From Crotalaria pallida (taxonomy: Eukaryota; Streptophyta; Magnoliopsida; Fabales; Fabaceae), in the NCBI GenBank assembly GCA_037953625.1, contig CM075655.1, positions 116,257,001-116,321,000 of the forward strand: 64,000 bases of DNA. The letters run 5' to 3'. Both the position numbers and the translations under genes were made by a program. The notes under the pieces were generated by a model. The model had not been told where the DNA came from. It did no database searches and was given only the letters and a program-made list of their open reading frames with translations. This document shows, piece by piece, positions 8,358 through 18,770 of this stretch; position 1 is the stretch's first letter; the number at the start of each line of letters is the position of its first letter.

Positions 8358-11300
8358 ATGTCTACTAGAAACAATAATAATCATATGGCCGAGGCCATAG
8401 AGAGGTTGACTGATGTATTAGTGAATATGCGTCAGCAACAATCTAATCCGCCTCATCAGCCAATGCAAGCAGAGAACCAGGAGTCGAAGACTTTCTCGGA
8501 ATTTCGACGCTTTAAACCTTCAAAATTTGAAGGAGGTCACAAGCCTGAGGAAGCGAATCGTTGGATTCAGGAGTTGAACAAGATCTTTCGCACTATGGAA
8601 TGCACCGATGCTCAAAGAGTGAAGTTTGCAGTTTTCATGTTGTGTGGTGAAGCTGAGAATTGGTGGCATCACACCATACAACTTTTGAATTATGAAGGAG
8701 GGCTGATTACTTGGGATGTGTTTGTTGAGAAATTTCTCAATAAATACTTTCCTGAGGATCAAAGGAGAAAGAAGGAGTTGGAATTTATGCAATTGAAACA
8801 GGGAGACATGAGTGTAGGGGAATACGCGGCAAAGTTCGAGGAGCTTATCAAGTATTCTCCGTACTACCAACTCAACCCGGACGAGAGGTCCAAATGCATC
8901 AAGTTTGAGAATGGGCTCAAGCCGGAGATAAAGTCTGCTTTTGGATATCAGAAGGTGAGAAGTTTTCCTGCTTTAGTAGAGATGTGTCGAGTTTATGAAG
9001 ATGATAAGAAAGAGGAAGAGGCACAAAGGAGGAGTCAATCAGGAACTGGACCCATCAGGAAGAAAAATTTCAACAAACAGAGTAAGGGTCCTTATTATCA
9101 TAAAGGAAAAGGGAAGGAAATGAATGGTGGTAAAGGTACTCCTCAAACAAGTAATCGTAAGTGCGAGAAGTGTAACCGTTTCCATTTCGGAACAAACTGT
9201 TATGCTGCTCAGCATGGCCTTTGTTTCAATTGTGGGAAGAAAGGGCGCTATTCTCGTGAATGCAAGGAGCCGGTAAAGAAAGAGGGAGTAAGCAGACCCG
9301 CTGTTGCTGGAAAAGTGTTTTCTTTGGGTGGAATGGAATTAACCCCATCATCTGGCCTAATCCAAGGTATCTATTTTCTTAATGCCCAACCCTGTGTTGT
9401 TATGTTTGATTCCGGAGCCACACACTCTTTCGTGTCTTATGAGTGTGTAAATCGCTTAAAGTTAGTAGTATCTGAGTCACCCTATCATCTAAAGCTTGAA
9501 ACCCCCACCAACAACCCTTGTGTTGTTTCTAAGGTTTGCAAAGATTGTAAGATAATGGTCCTAAACCATATATCCTCAGTAGATTTGATCTGTTTACCCA
9601 TGCTTAAGATAGATGTGATCCTAGGAATGGATTGGTTGCATCGAAATCAGGTTATCTTAGACTGTGAGGAAAAGACGATCCAGTTCCGAAACCATGAATC
9701 CTTAAGTTTTGAACCCCAAGGGTATGTTTGTTTATTCTCCTCAATTGTGGAAGAGAAGAAGGAAGTGGAGATTGAGGATATTCTGGTGGTTAGAGACTTT
9801 CCGGAAGTGTTTCCAGAAGAAATTCCAGGATTACCGCCAAAGCGTGAGATTGAGTTTGGAATCGATCTCGTACCTGGAACCGGACCTATCTCGATTGCTC
9901 CGTATAGTATGGCACCACCGGAGATGGCCGAGATGAAGAAACAGATTGAAGAATTGCTGCAGAAGCAAATGATAAGGCCGAGTGTTTCGCCCTGGGGAGC
10001 CCCGTTGTTGTTTGTTAAGAAGAAGGACGGTAGCATGAGAATGTGTGTGGACTATCGTCAGCTGAATAAGGTCACGATCAAGAACAAGTATCCTTTGCCA
10101 AGGATTGACGACCTTATGGATCAAGTTCGAGGAGCTTCAGTGTTTTCTAAGATCGATCTAAGGTCGGGATATCATCAAATTCGAATTCGGGATGAAGACA
10201 TTCCGAAGACAGCTTTTCGATCAAGATATGGTCATTATGAGTATGTGGTTATGCCGTTTGGGCTAACGAATGCTCCTGCTATCTTCATGGATTATATGAA
10301 CCAGATTTTCAGACCTTATTTGGATTCGTTCGTGGTGGTATTCATCGATGATATTCTTATCTATTCCAAGAGTCCTGAGGGTCATGCTGAACATCTCAAG
10401 ATTGTGTTGGGGATCTTGAAGGAGAAGCAGTTGTATGCCAAACTTGCCAAGTGTGAGTTTTGGTTGGACAAGGTGAACTTTTTGGGACATGTTATCACCA
10501 AGGAAGGCATTGCTGTAGATCCAGCTAAAGTTGGAGCTGTGCTGAAGTGGGAACAGCCAAAGACTGTGACCGAGGTCCGTAGTTTCTTGGGTTTAGCTGG
10601 ATACTACCAGAGGTTTATTGAAGGTTTTTCGAAGATTGCCTTGCCATTGACTAAGTTGACTCGTAAAGATCAACCTTTCTTGTGGGATCATAAGTGTGAG
10701 GAAAGTTTTCAGTTATTAAAGGAGAAGTTGACGTCCTCACCAATGTTGGTGTTGCCTGACCCACATAGAAGCTTCGATGTTTATTGTGATGCTTCGAGGC
10801 AAGGACTTGGATGTGTTTTAATGCAAGATAGAAAAGTGGTAGCATACGCATCCAGGCAGTTGAAAGTGCATGAGGTCAACTATCCGACGCATGATTTAGA
10901 GCTTGCTGGTATTGTCTTCGCTCTGAAGATTTGGAGACACTACCTCTATGGCACTACCTTCAAGGTATTTAGTGACCATAAGAGTTTGAGGTACCTGTTT
11001 GACCTGAAAGAGTTGAATATGAGGCAAAGGCGTTGGATGGAGTTTATTAAGGATTATGATTTCGAACTCCAATACCATCCCGGTAAAGCAAATGTAGTAG
11101 CTGATGCTTTAAGCCGGAAGACTCTTCATATGAGTTCAATGATGATCAAGGAATTTTCTCTAATCGAGAAGTTTCGTGATCTAAGTATGACGTTGCAAGT
11201 GGAAAGAGAATGCTTTATGCTTGGTAAGTTGCAAATTACCAATGAATTCCTGATTCAAGTTCGGGAATCTCAGCAGATAGATGAAGAACTGCAAGAGAAG

Positions 11301-12680
11301 AGAAGGCTTTTGTTGGAAGGGAAGGAACCAAACTTCCAGGTTGGAAGTGATGGAATTCTCCGATTCAAAGATCGGATTTGTATTCCAAAAGATCTAGAGA
11401 TAAGAAGACTGATCCTAGACGAAGCGCATAAAAGTCGGATGAGTATTCATCCGGGATCAACCAAAATGTATCAAGATTTGAAGAAGCTGTTTTGGTGGTC
11501 TGGGTTAGAGAAAGATGTTGCTTCGTATGTTGCTTCTTGTCTGATTTGTCAGAAGGCGAAAGCTGAGTATAAGAAGCCAGGTGGTGAATTGCAACCCTTG
11601 GATATCCCTATGTGGAAATGGGATAGCATATCAATGGATTTTGTGTCTGGATTACCAAGGACTATTGGAGGGCATGATGCAATTTGGGTAATTGTTGATA
11701 GATTGACCAAGTCGGCGCATTTCATTCCAGTTAATATGCGCTATCGCATGGATAAGTTTGCTGAATTGTACATCAAGGAAATCGTTCGTCTGCATGGTAT
11801 ACCTTCAAGTATTGTTTCGGATCGAGATCCGAGATTTACTTCGAAGTTTTGGAAGGGTTTGCAGCAGTCTCTGGGATCAAAGTTGAGAATGAGTTCTGCT
11901 TACCACCCCCAGACTGATGGTCAGTCGGAAAGGACTATCCAGTCTCTTGAGGATTTGCTAAGAGCATGTGTGTTAGAAAGTCGGGAAGGTTGGGATAAAC
12001 TCTTGTCTCTGATAGAGTTTACCTACAACAACAGTTATCACACCAGTATTGGAATGGCACCATTCGAAGCTTTGTACGGAAGGAAGTGTCAAACTCCCCT
12101 ATGTTGGTTCCAAGTGGGGGAGCAAACAATTATTGGACCTGAGCTTGTTCAGGAAACCTCTGAGAAGATTCAGATGATCAAAGAAAAGATGAAGACAGCG
12201 CAAAGCCGACAGAAAAGTTATGCGGATAAAAGGATAAGACCCTTGGAGTTTGGAGAGGGCGATCATGTTTTTATTCGCGTAAGACCGACAACTGGTGTTG
12301 GGAGAGCTTTGAAGACAAAGAAGTTGTCAGCAAGGTTTTTTGGTCCTTATCAGATACTCAAGCGTATCGGGTCTGTAGCTTATCAGCTCGCTTTGCCTCC
12401 GTCTTTGTCCAATCTTCATGATGTGTTTCATGTTTCGCAATTACGAAAATTTGTGCCAGATCCCGATTCAGTAATTGAAGTTCAACCTGATGATGTGACT
12501 TTGAGAGAGAATCTCACTTTTGAGACAATCCCTGTCAGAATTGAAGATCGAAGATTGAAGCAGTTGCGAGGAAAGGAAATTCCTTTAGTCAAAGTTATTT
12601 GGGAAAATGCTGATGTATCAGAAGCAACTTGGGAATTAGAAGATAAGATGAGAAAGGATTATCCTGAGTTGTTTTTGTAA
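8358..12680 (+). CDS. Ty3 chromovirus gag-pol polyprotein (1,440 aa, intact frame)
   Basis: A single uninterrupted frame encodes all domains. Gag capsid region at about 55-215 (CGEAENWWHH). Nucleocapsid knuckle at about 289-302, CFNCGKKGRYSREC, where Arg replaces the usual His. Aspartic protease DSGATHS at 351. Reverse transcriptase from about 530, with KIDLRSGYHQIRI and FIDDILIYS (FIDD at 662-665). RNase H from about 803 (YCDASRQGLG). Integrase with zinc-binding His/Cys residues at about 1024-1062 and a DDE core (MDFVSG about 1094, SDRDPRF about 1155, Glu about 1191). The C-terminal 40 residues (LVKVIWEN, EATWELED) are chromodomain-like, a chromatin-targeting module. No stop or frameshift interrupts it, so the insertion is probably recent; mobility is doubtful because of the LTR losses. 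Confidence 0.93.
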   Translation: MSTRNNNNHMAEAIERLTDVLVNMRQQQSNPPHQPMQAENQESKTFSEFRRFKPSKFEGGHKPEEANRWIQELNKIFRTMECTDAQRVKFAVFMLCGEAENWWHHTIQLLNYEGGLITWDVFVEKFLNKYFPEDQRRKKELEFMQLKQGDMSVGEYAAKFEELIKYSPYYQLNPDERSKCIKFENGLKPEIKSAFGYQKVRSFPALVEMCRVYEDDKKEEEAQRRSQSGTGPIRKKNFNKQSKGPYYHKGKGKEMNGGKGTPQTSNRKCEKCNRFHFGTNCYAAQHGLCFNCGKKGRYSRECKEPVKKEGVSRPAVAGKVFSLGGMELTPSSGLIQGIYFLNAQPCVVMFDSGATHSFVSYECVNRLKLVVSESPYHLKLETPTNNPCVVSKVCKDCKIMVLNHISSVDLICLPMLKIDVILGMDWLHRNQVILDCEEKTIQFRNHESLSFEPQGYVCLFSSIVEEKKEVEIEDILVVRDFPEVFPEEIPGLPPKREIEFGIDLVPGTGPISIAPYSMAPPEMAEMKKQIEELLQKQMIRPSVSPWGAPLLFVKKKDGSMRMCVDYRQLNKVTIKNKYPLPRIDDLMDQVRGASVFSKIDLRSGYHQIRIRDEDIPKTAFRSRYGHYEYVVMPFGLTNAPAIFMDYMNQIFRPYLDSFVVVFIDDILIYSKSPEGHAEHLKIVLGILKEKQLYAKLAKCEFWLDKVNFLGHVITKEGIAVDPAKVGAVLKWEQPKTVTEVRSFLGLAGYYQRFIEGFSKIALPLTKLTRKDQPFLWDHKCEESFQLLKEKLTSSPMLVLPDPHRSFDVYCDASRQGLGCVLMQDRKVVAYASRQLKVHEVNYPTHDLELAGIVFALKIWRHYLYGTTFKVFSDHKSLRYLFDLKELNMRQRRWMEFIKDYDFELQYHPGKANVVADALSRKTLHMSSMMIKEFSLIEKFRDLSMTLQVERECFMLGKLQITNEFLIQVRESQQIDEELQEKRRLLLEGKEPNFQVGSDGILRFKDRICIPKDLEIRRLILDEAHKSRMSIHPGSTKMYQDLKKLFWWSGLEKDVASYVASCLICQKAKAEYKKPGGELQPLDIPMWKWDSISMDFVSGLPRTIGGHDAIWVIVDRLTKSAHFIPVNMRYRMDKFAELYIKEIVRLHGIPSSIVSDRDPRFTSKFWKGLQQSLGSKLRMSSAYHPQTDGQSERTIQSLEDLLRACVLESREGWDKLLSLIEFTYNNSYHTSIGMAPFEALYGRKCQTPLCWFQVGEQTIIGPELVQETSEKIQMIKEKMKTAQSRQKSYADKRIRPLEFGEGDHVFIRVRPTTGVGRALKTKKLSARFFGPYQILKRIGSVAYQLALPPSLSNLHDVFHVSQLRKFVPDPDSVIEVQPDDVTLRENLTFETIPVRIEDRRLKQLRGKEIPLVKVIWENADVSEATWELEDKMRKDYPELFL

Positions 12681-12708
12681 GTGGAATTTCGAGGACGAAA
12701 TTCTTGTA

Positions 12709-12721
12709 AGTGGGGGAGAAA
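12709..12721 (+). other. Polypurine tract
   Basis: AGTGGGGGAGAAA immediately precedes the TGTAATATCCC start of the 3' LTR. It lies 29 bp after the polyprotein stop and would prime plus-strand synthesis. Confidence 0.85.
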
Positions 12722-13140
12722 TGTAATATCCCAATTTTTGTTCCCAAATAAATAAAAGGAATATTTAAATAAAACTAATTATATGGAATTAGTTAGTTTT
12801 ATTTATTAATTTATTGTTATATTGAAAGAATTATCCAAGGAAATATAAGAGAAAATAATTTGGGTTCTAAAAATAAGGATTTTTGCAGTTTAATCCTTGG
12901 AAAGGACCTAAGAGGTAATATTGGAAAGATATTTGGAGGGAAAGTGAATAAAATAATAATTTTTGAAAATCTGAGTGCGTTACTCGAGTAGCCCGATCAA
13001 TTTACTCGAGTAACAGTGGTGCTGAAGCTGAAGATAGTGCGTTTGATGATTCAACAATTTGGGTAATTCAATTGTTAACACCTAGCACTGACTGGAGTAG
13101 TTGGAAACACGTGTTGGTGTGCATGATAGCCATTCTTGGC

Positions 13141-13148
13141 TATAAATT
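13141..13148 (+). promoter_or_regulatory. Likely LTR promoter TATA box
   Basis: TATAAATT follows a CACGTG-containing segment (AACACGTGTT) and precedes a C/T-rich stretch suited to a transcript start. In position it would separate U3 from R of the LTR. Confidence 0.45.
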
Positions 13149-14065
13149 GATGGATTTGGTTGATGAATTGGGTGGAAATTAAGAAAAAAAGAAGGGAAAC
13201 TCTGTCAAATTCGGTTTTGAACCCCCTCTGTTCATAACCTTCATTCTTCACCCTCCCTTAAACACAGTTGATGAGCTTGATACCTTCTTCAAGCTTGTCA
13301 CAAGACCTTTAATTTGAGACAAGAATCGTGTGTTTTGGTGGCTGGAGCAAGGAGAACGAATTGCTTGAAGTTGGGATCAAGAAACTGAAGGTTGCAGTTT
13401 CAGTTTTGAGAAGCCAAGTTCAAGCTTTCGATTTTGGTAGGTAGAGGGTCTCAAATCGTGCCATTTTGATTTCTATTTAAAGTTTGCAATGTCTAGTTTC
13501 TATATTGACCAAGATTACTCATTTTCATGTACGTTTGGCTTGTCAAATCATCACCCGAACTTGCTCTGCTGAACCTGTTTTGGAACCGAAAACAGAGCAT
13601 TTGGAGTTTGGTAATTCTGTGAGTTTCTTTGCTGCCTGTGCATCCAAAAAGCTTCATTGAGGTAAGGGAGAAGCTTTACTAATGCTAGAATAGATTGAGG
13701 AATTGATTTGAATATTGGTTGAACCACCATGAGGTTCAAAGGGCACTAGGTTAGGGGACAATGGCTTGGAGGCCAATTTGATCTTAAAACTGAATGGGAA
13801 CATGTTAGATTGTGATATCTAAAGCTAAATGAACCTTCAATTTGATCTGAAATCGGGTAATTAAGGAATTGGTATGTGAGGTTGTGTTTTAGGTCAAAAT
13901 TGGGGGAAATTGTTATGATTCTGTGATTTTGGTGTTAATGCTTGAAATTGATGCTATGAACAAGTTTAATGTAATGTATTTAAGTTGGTTTGAAGCTTAA
14001 CTTTGGTAAAAATTGGATTGGCATGAGTTTGACATATAAAAACCAGTTCAGCAGTGTTTTACTGC

Positions 14066-14400
14066 ATAATTTACTCGAGTAATTCGAGCTGTCACTCGAG
14101 TAATGCGTGAAAATTCTGATTTATCTGATGAGTGCAAGAGGATTACTCGATTAATCTGAAGTATTAATCGAGTAACACCTTAAAACTTTGAATAATTTGA
14201 AATATATGCAGTACTACTCGGGTAATAGATCTGTTAATCGAGTAATGCGAAAGGTGCAAAAATATTACTCGAGTAATTCGAGCTGTCACTCGAGTAATGC
14301 GAAAGGTGCAAAAATATTACTCGAGTAATTCGAGCTGTCACTCGAGTAATGTGAAAGGTGCAAAAATATTACTCGAGTAATCTAATGCAATACTCGATTA
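14066..14400. repeat. CTCGAG palindrome array with 52-bp tandem unit
   Basis: The motif TTACTCGAGTAAT recurs many times; a 52-bp unit (TTACTCGAGTAATTCGAGC, then CACTCGAGTAATGCG and AAAGGTGC) is repeated at least twice head to tail around 14265-14370. Variants ACTCGATTAAT and TTAATCGAGT occur between. Two further CTCGAG sites lie near 12984 and 13003. Confidence 0.8.
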
Positions 14401-15403
14401 ATAGACTCTGTTAATCTATTAGTGACTGAATTGTTGTAAAAGGATCAGAATTTAATTATGCCAAGTCCCAGCTTCGAACAACTTAAATGACATTGAATAG
14501 TATGGGTAGTCAAAGTCATGCATAGCATCTGCATTATTTGGATTCCCACATGTGTGGAGACATGTCCGTGAGGCGTGGGCACATCCTTTCGGTTGAACTC
14601 GAGGGACCTGGGTGTCTGCTCCAAAGGGTTCACGGGGGAGTGTCGGTGACCGGGGTTGCACCTTCTGTTTCCGGAAATACACACGTGTGTGTGGGCATGT
14701 CATTTGGTGCCGGACTCGATGAGGCGTAGTCCTACGGGATACGTCGGCAACATTTCTAAGAGCTCTAGAGATGTTGATTTATTTGCGGGTCGAGTTCGAT
14801 GAGATACTCAGTATGGGTATCGGGCATGTTTATTTTAAGGTGCCACGGAAGCCTATTGGTTGTAGTTGGCCAACAATCATGCATTGATAAAATTAGATGC
14901 ATCATGACTGCATATTCTATTGATTTATAATTAAGTCTTGATGTTGGTGTTTAACATGGTTGACTAAAGATTTATAAGTTATATTAATTGCAATAAATAA
15001 AGTCTTACTTGATTAGAACTGTACCCTGTCTATTTTATTATGTGTTAGTATTTGCTAACTCCCTATGCCCTTGCAGGTGATGGCTCGTTACCTGACATAC
15101 GTGGAGTTACGCCCGCTCCGTAGAGGAGTGTGGGACTACGAGGAGCACCGAGCGGTGTTCGAGGGTGAGGTTGACGTGATCTTTCGTCATCCTAACCCCC
15201 TGGCTCAAGTGCGACCTCGTAGGCTTCGCATCCCCATGATCTACATATTGCACATTCCACCAGCTTACACTTACCGTTTTGGTTAAACTTAAACACACGC
15301 TTGATTCAAAATAAATTATAAAAATTAATTAACTCTGTTTTCTCTATATACAATACATTATGAAAAACTAACGTTCACATACGTACATATGAGGTAATCA
15401 TTT

Positions 15404-15408
<5 letters not shown>

Positions 15409-15480
<72 letters not shown>
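15409..15480. repeat. Compound TA/GA microsatellite
   Basis: About 36 bases of alternating TA run directly into about 35 bases of alternating GA. A second, shorter TA run lies at 15525-15542. Confidence 0.95.
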
Positions 15481-15483
<3 letters not shown>

Positions 15484-15833
15484 ATTGAAAATAATTTTGC
15501 CTATAAATTAAACAAGAATAAGAATATATATATATATATATATTAATATTAGAAAACACAATATATCTAAATTAGGCTTTCCTTTTTTTTTTGAGTCCAC
15601 ATGATGGTCATATTTTTCTAGATTTGATGTTTTTTTTAAGATAGTTAAAATCAATTGATTTAATAGTTAAATATCAATAATATGAAAAGATATATAATTT
15701 TAAAAATAAAATAAAGTTATGAAACTCAATATCAGATTTCCCACGAAAATTTAAAATCTATTAAAAAGCTTTGCGACAAGACTGTATTTATTGTGAATCC
15801 ACGGTCAATGAGTTAATAAAGTTTTGTCTTGAT

Positions 15834-15939
15834 GTTCGCGTAAGACAGTCCAGTTAGTGGCTGCAGGGACACTTAGGATTTCTCCCTCCCCCCAGGTCAT
15901 GGGTTCTAGTCCCAGACCTCCCGTGTAAACAAAAAAAAA
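15834..15939 (+). mobile_element. tRNA-derived SINE with target-site duplications
   Basis: The unit of about 106 bp contains a box-B-like GGTTCTAGTCC, the internal pol III promoter element of tRNA-derived SINEs, and ends in an A-run. It is bracketed by a direct repeat AAGTTTTGTCTTGAT (15819-15833 and 15940-15954), the target duplication expected from LINE-assisted insertion. The box A match is weak. Confidence 0.65.
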
Positions 15940-16611
15940 AAAGTTTTGTCTTGATAATTAAATAGTTGTTTTTTTTTAGCATTGATGAATTTCTCTTTGT
16001 ACGTAATGAGTATACATTTAAAAAATAGGAGAAAACTATTATGTGAAAATTATTTTCATGGTTTTAAAAAGAAAGCTACCACGTGGTACAAAAAGTTGGT
16101 TTAACCTTCATAACTTCCGGGGAAGAAAAATTAAGTTTTTTCTTTGACACATGCACCCACAGGCTCAAATATATTTGATAGATAGTTGAAATTCGTAATT
16201 ATGATTTTTATTAGTTGGGTCGGACGGAATGTGTCGAATAAATTAATACATTCTGTTATCTATATTATTAACAAAACGCTTTAAATTAAATATTCCAAAA
16301 TTTGCTTTCTTTTTAGGGTTTTCATGTTATAGTTTGTACATATGTCAATTTTTTTTCTGGCGACAAGGAATCTTGTGCTACTCAATTTTATTTTGAAATA
16401 GGTTTAACTCAAGCCATCATCACTAATGGAGTTGGATAATTTTATTTTGTTAAAGTGATATTAGAATGACTAGTAAGTTTTTTAAAAAAAGCAAATTATA
16501 AATAATTTGGCAAACACAATAGTAAAGAAAAAAATCCAAAATTATTAAAAGGGTTCATACATACATATAACCTGTTTTTTGACAATCAGTGAATAATTAA
16601 GCCAAACTCAT

Positions 16612-16798
16612 TAATAAATATTTTCTTAACCTCAATCCTTAGGATTAGTGATAAGATACTAAAAAAAGTATCATTACTCTTGTATTAAAACAATAAATGT
16701 TTAATACTTTAAGAATTAGTGAGTTAGTTTTCCAAGATTTTTTTTCTACTTTTCTGCTTCTTATTGTTCTCAGCACTAAGAGTTAAGCTAAGTTAAGC
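16612..16798. repeat. Diverged relative of the foldback element at 20324
   Basis: The left part TTTTCTTAACCTCAATCCTTA and the right part CAGCACTAAGAGTTAAG resemble, in order and orientation, the two arms of the foldback element at 20324-20511 (TTTTCTTAACCTGAGCCCTTA and CAGCCCTAAGAGCTCAG). The length is about the same. The internal pairing has largely decayed. Confidence 0.4.
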
Positions 16799-17231
16799 AA
16801 ACACAAAATAATACTCCTACTATAGTAAATAAGTTTACGTGAATAGGCAAATCATCATGAATTTCTTTTAGGATACTTATATTCAATATTGGTTTCGTTA
16901 CAAATAACAATTGTGACTATTTGTAATTAATTTCCATGACAATTTTCAATAATTCCACATCAAGATGATCAACTTAAACTACCACGCAAATCGAAATGGT
17001 TGGTCTATTTAATTTTTACTGTGTGATTAAATTTAGTTGAGAAGTTTTTTACTGTAGTTAGTTTCTTGTATTGACTCAAATGCATTTTTTGTCTTTCAAA
17101 TTTTGTTACGTGTGAAGTTTGTTCCAAACTTGTTTTCAGATGCCTATGGTTCTCAAACTTTTAGGTTATGCAAATTTAGCTCCTTTATCGAGTTTAAGCT
17201 TAAAAAGTAACAATAATAGCCTACATAGCTA

Positions 17232-17524
17232 CTCCCTCCGGCTTTAAATATAAGTAACAAAAAAACACATTTATCTTGGTTTAAAATATAAGCAAAATTA
17301 ACCAACTATCTTAAATTTTATTTCATTCCCAATGCAACTTTCCTAAAATATTCCTAGAAAATTGATATTTTATTTAATTTTTGTTTCATTCTCAATGCAA
17401 CTTCCCTAAAATATATACCTCTATTCTTTTATAAGTTTGAGAAAATTAAATACAGTACAATCAACTAACCTCCTTAATAAACGCAAATTTAGTTAGTTTT
17501 GCTTATAATTCGAGCCGGAGGGAA
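17232..17524. repeat. Stowaway-like MITE, family A (copy 1)
   Basis: It starts CTCCCTCCGGCTTTAAATATA and ends TTCGAGCCGGAGGGAA, with TA on both sides, the target preference of Stowaway/Tc1-mariner MITEs. Internal landmarks GGTTTAAAATATAAGCAAAAT and CCTCCTTAATAA recur in the other family A copies at 17764, 21425 and 29178. Confidence 0.8.
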
Positions 17525-17763
17525 TAACAGCCAACAAAGTTATTAGATCATCACCTTATATTAATTTTTGAACGAAAATTTGATTGAGGAACTATTGCAT
17601 AATCGATAAAGTTTAAGGAACAAAATAACCAACGAAAATGGTAGAGGAACAAACTTCACACACGTATGATCAAAAGTTTGTTAACGAAAAATACATTCAA
17701 TTTTTCTTTTAACAAAGGTTGGTGGATTACATTGCCTTGCCAATATTTTTCAATCATTATATA

Positions 17764-18044
17764 CTCCTCCGGCTCGAATTATAAGCAACAAAAAACATCT
17801 TTCTTTTGGTTTAAAATATAAGCAAAATCAACTAACTTTATTAAATTTTGTTTCATTTCCAATGCCACTTTCCTAAAACATCTCTAGAAAATTGTAATCT
17901 TAATTAATTTTTGTTTCATTTCCAATACTACTTTTCTAAAATACCTCTATTTTTTATAAATTTGAGAAAATTAAATATAATCAACTAATCTCCTTAATAA
18001 GTATTAAAGTGGTTGAATTTGCTTATAATTTAAGCTGGAGAGAG
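17764..18044. repeat. Stowaway-like MITE, family A (copy 2)
   Basis: It starts CTCCTCCGGCTCGAATTATAA and ends TAAGCTGGAGAGAG between TA dinucleotides. It matches copy 1 over its length, in the same orientation, about 240 bp away. Confidence 0.75.
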
Positions 18045-18599
18045 TATATAACTCATTTACTACCCTAGCATCAAGCAATCTAGATAGGAGTATAATGATG
18101 ACAACGGTTTTTTTACCAAGTATTTAATGCAATTAAATTGATGTCAGGAACTAGAAGTAGAAGTTGATATTCAAATAATGGAATCCTTTACCACGTGAGG
18201 CTAACATAATTTATAATTGAAATTATTGCTCCTTAAGCAAGTGGTTAGAAATTTAATATTTGACTCTTGCAAATGTAAGAGAGTTAGTTAAAAACGCTGT
18301 TCCGAAAGGTTAAGCGATATCTAAAAGGATCAGTCACACTACTTGCATGGTTGAATACCTTGAGAAACCAAAAATAACGAAATCCTTTTTTTCACTTAGT
18401 TATTTTTGAGTTTTTTTTTTTAAAAAAAAACTTTAAAAAGCTATTCTTGATTTTTCGTCTTAAAATTGCTTGTGACAATTTTCTAAAACTCATGGATTTG
18501 AACAAACATATATCGATGAATTTATGTGGGTGAAAGTAAATCGGTTGTATTTTTTTAAGTGTCCATATAACTTTTAAATAACTTTTAATTAATAATGGA

Positions 18600-18770
18600 A
18601 GTTGGCTTAAGGGACCAACTGGGATTCCCCGGAATGGCGCACAGGGTCGGTACCAAAATACCCTGCTGGGAGAGGCACCCACAACTCTTCGTACCGGATT
18701 AGTTTCACGGTTGTCCTGGTATTAAGGGCGCTCGTAAGGATACCGGACACCCATAAGATGTGCACCAAAA
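18600..18770. other. Unassigned GC-richer island
   Basis: The tract includes GGGATTCCCCGGAATGGCGC, GGGTCGGTACCAAAATACCC and GTACCGGATTAG, and is far more GC-rich than the flanking DNA. It has short palindromes (GGGATTCCCC) but no convincing coding frame. It could be a piece of an unrecognised element. Confidence 0.35.

Larger units (their letters stand above)
7430..15290 (+). mobile_element. Ty3 (Tekay-type) chromovirus LTR retrotransposon
   Basis: In order, the element contains a downstream part of a 5' LTR, a primer-binding site, one long gag-pol frame with a C-terminal chromodomain-like segment, a polypurine tract and an upstream part of a 3' LTR. Domain order (protease, RT, RNase H, integrase) defines Ty3; the chromodomain-like tail and initiator-Met PBS point to the Tekay clade. 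Both outer borders are estimates, because the two LTR remnants share no visible overlap for alignment. Confidence 0.8.
12722..15290 (+). repeat. 3' LTR (upstream part)
   Basis: It begins TGTAATATCCCAATTTTTG right after the polypurine tract. It contains CTCGAG-rich repeats, a TATA box at 13141, a GC-rich block around 14560-14760 and a small open segment at 15065-15286. No GTGTCCACA end like that of the 5' LTR is seen; AT-rich unrelated DNA follows from about 15290. The right limit is uncertain. Confidence 0.6.
15291..17231. other. Gene-free AT-rich DNA
   Basis: No credible coding sequence is visible. It holds a TA-then-GA microsatellite (about 15409-15480), a SINE (15834-15939) and a diverged foldback element (about 16612-16798), all listed separately or noted here. 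Confidence 0.6.

Noticed and set aside
8520..11078. Several minus-strand open frames of 60-130 codons opposite the Ty3 polyprotein
   Set aside because: They lie entirely within the conserved gag-pol coding sequence and show no family resemblance; they are shadows of the plus-strand frame.
14560..14760. GC-rich block in the 3' LTR considered as a structured RNA
   Set aside because: It contains CACGTGTGTG-like and GGGACCTGGGTG words but I could not trace a consistent fold; it is part of the LTR.
15065..15286. Open frame in the 3' LTR (VELRPLRRGVWDYEEHRAVF)
   Set aside because: It looks protein-like and GC-rich but is confined to the LTR, and similar non-coding stretches occur in long chromovirus LTRs. 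I could not support a gene.
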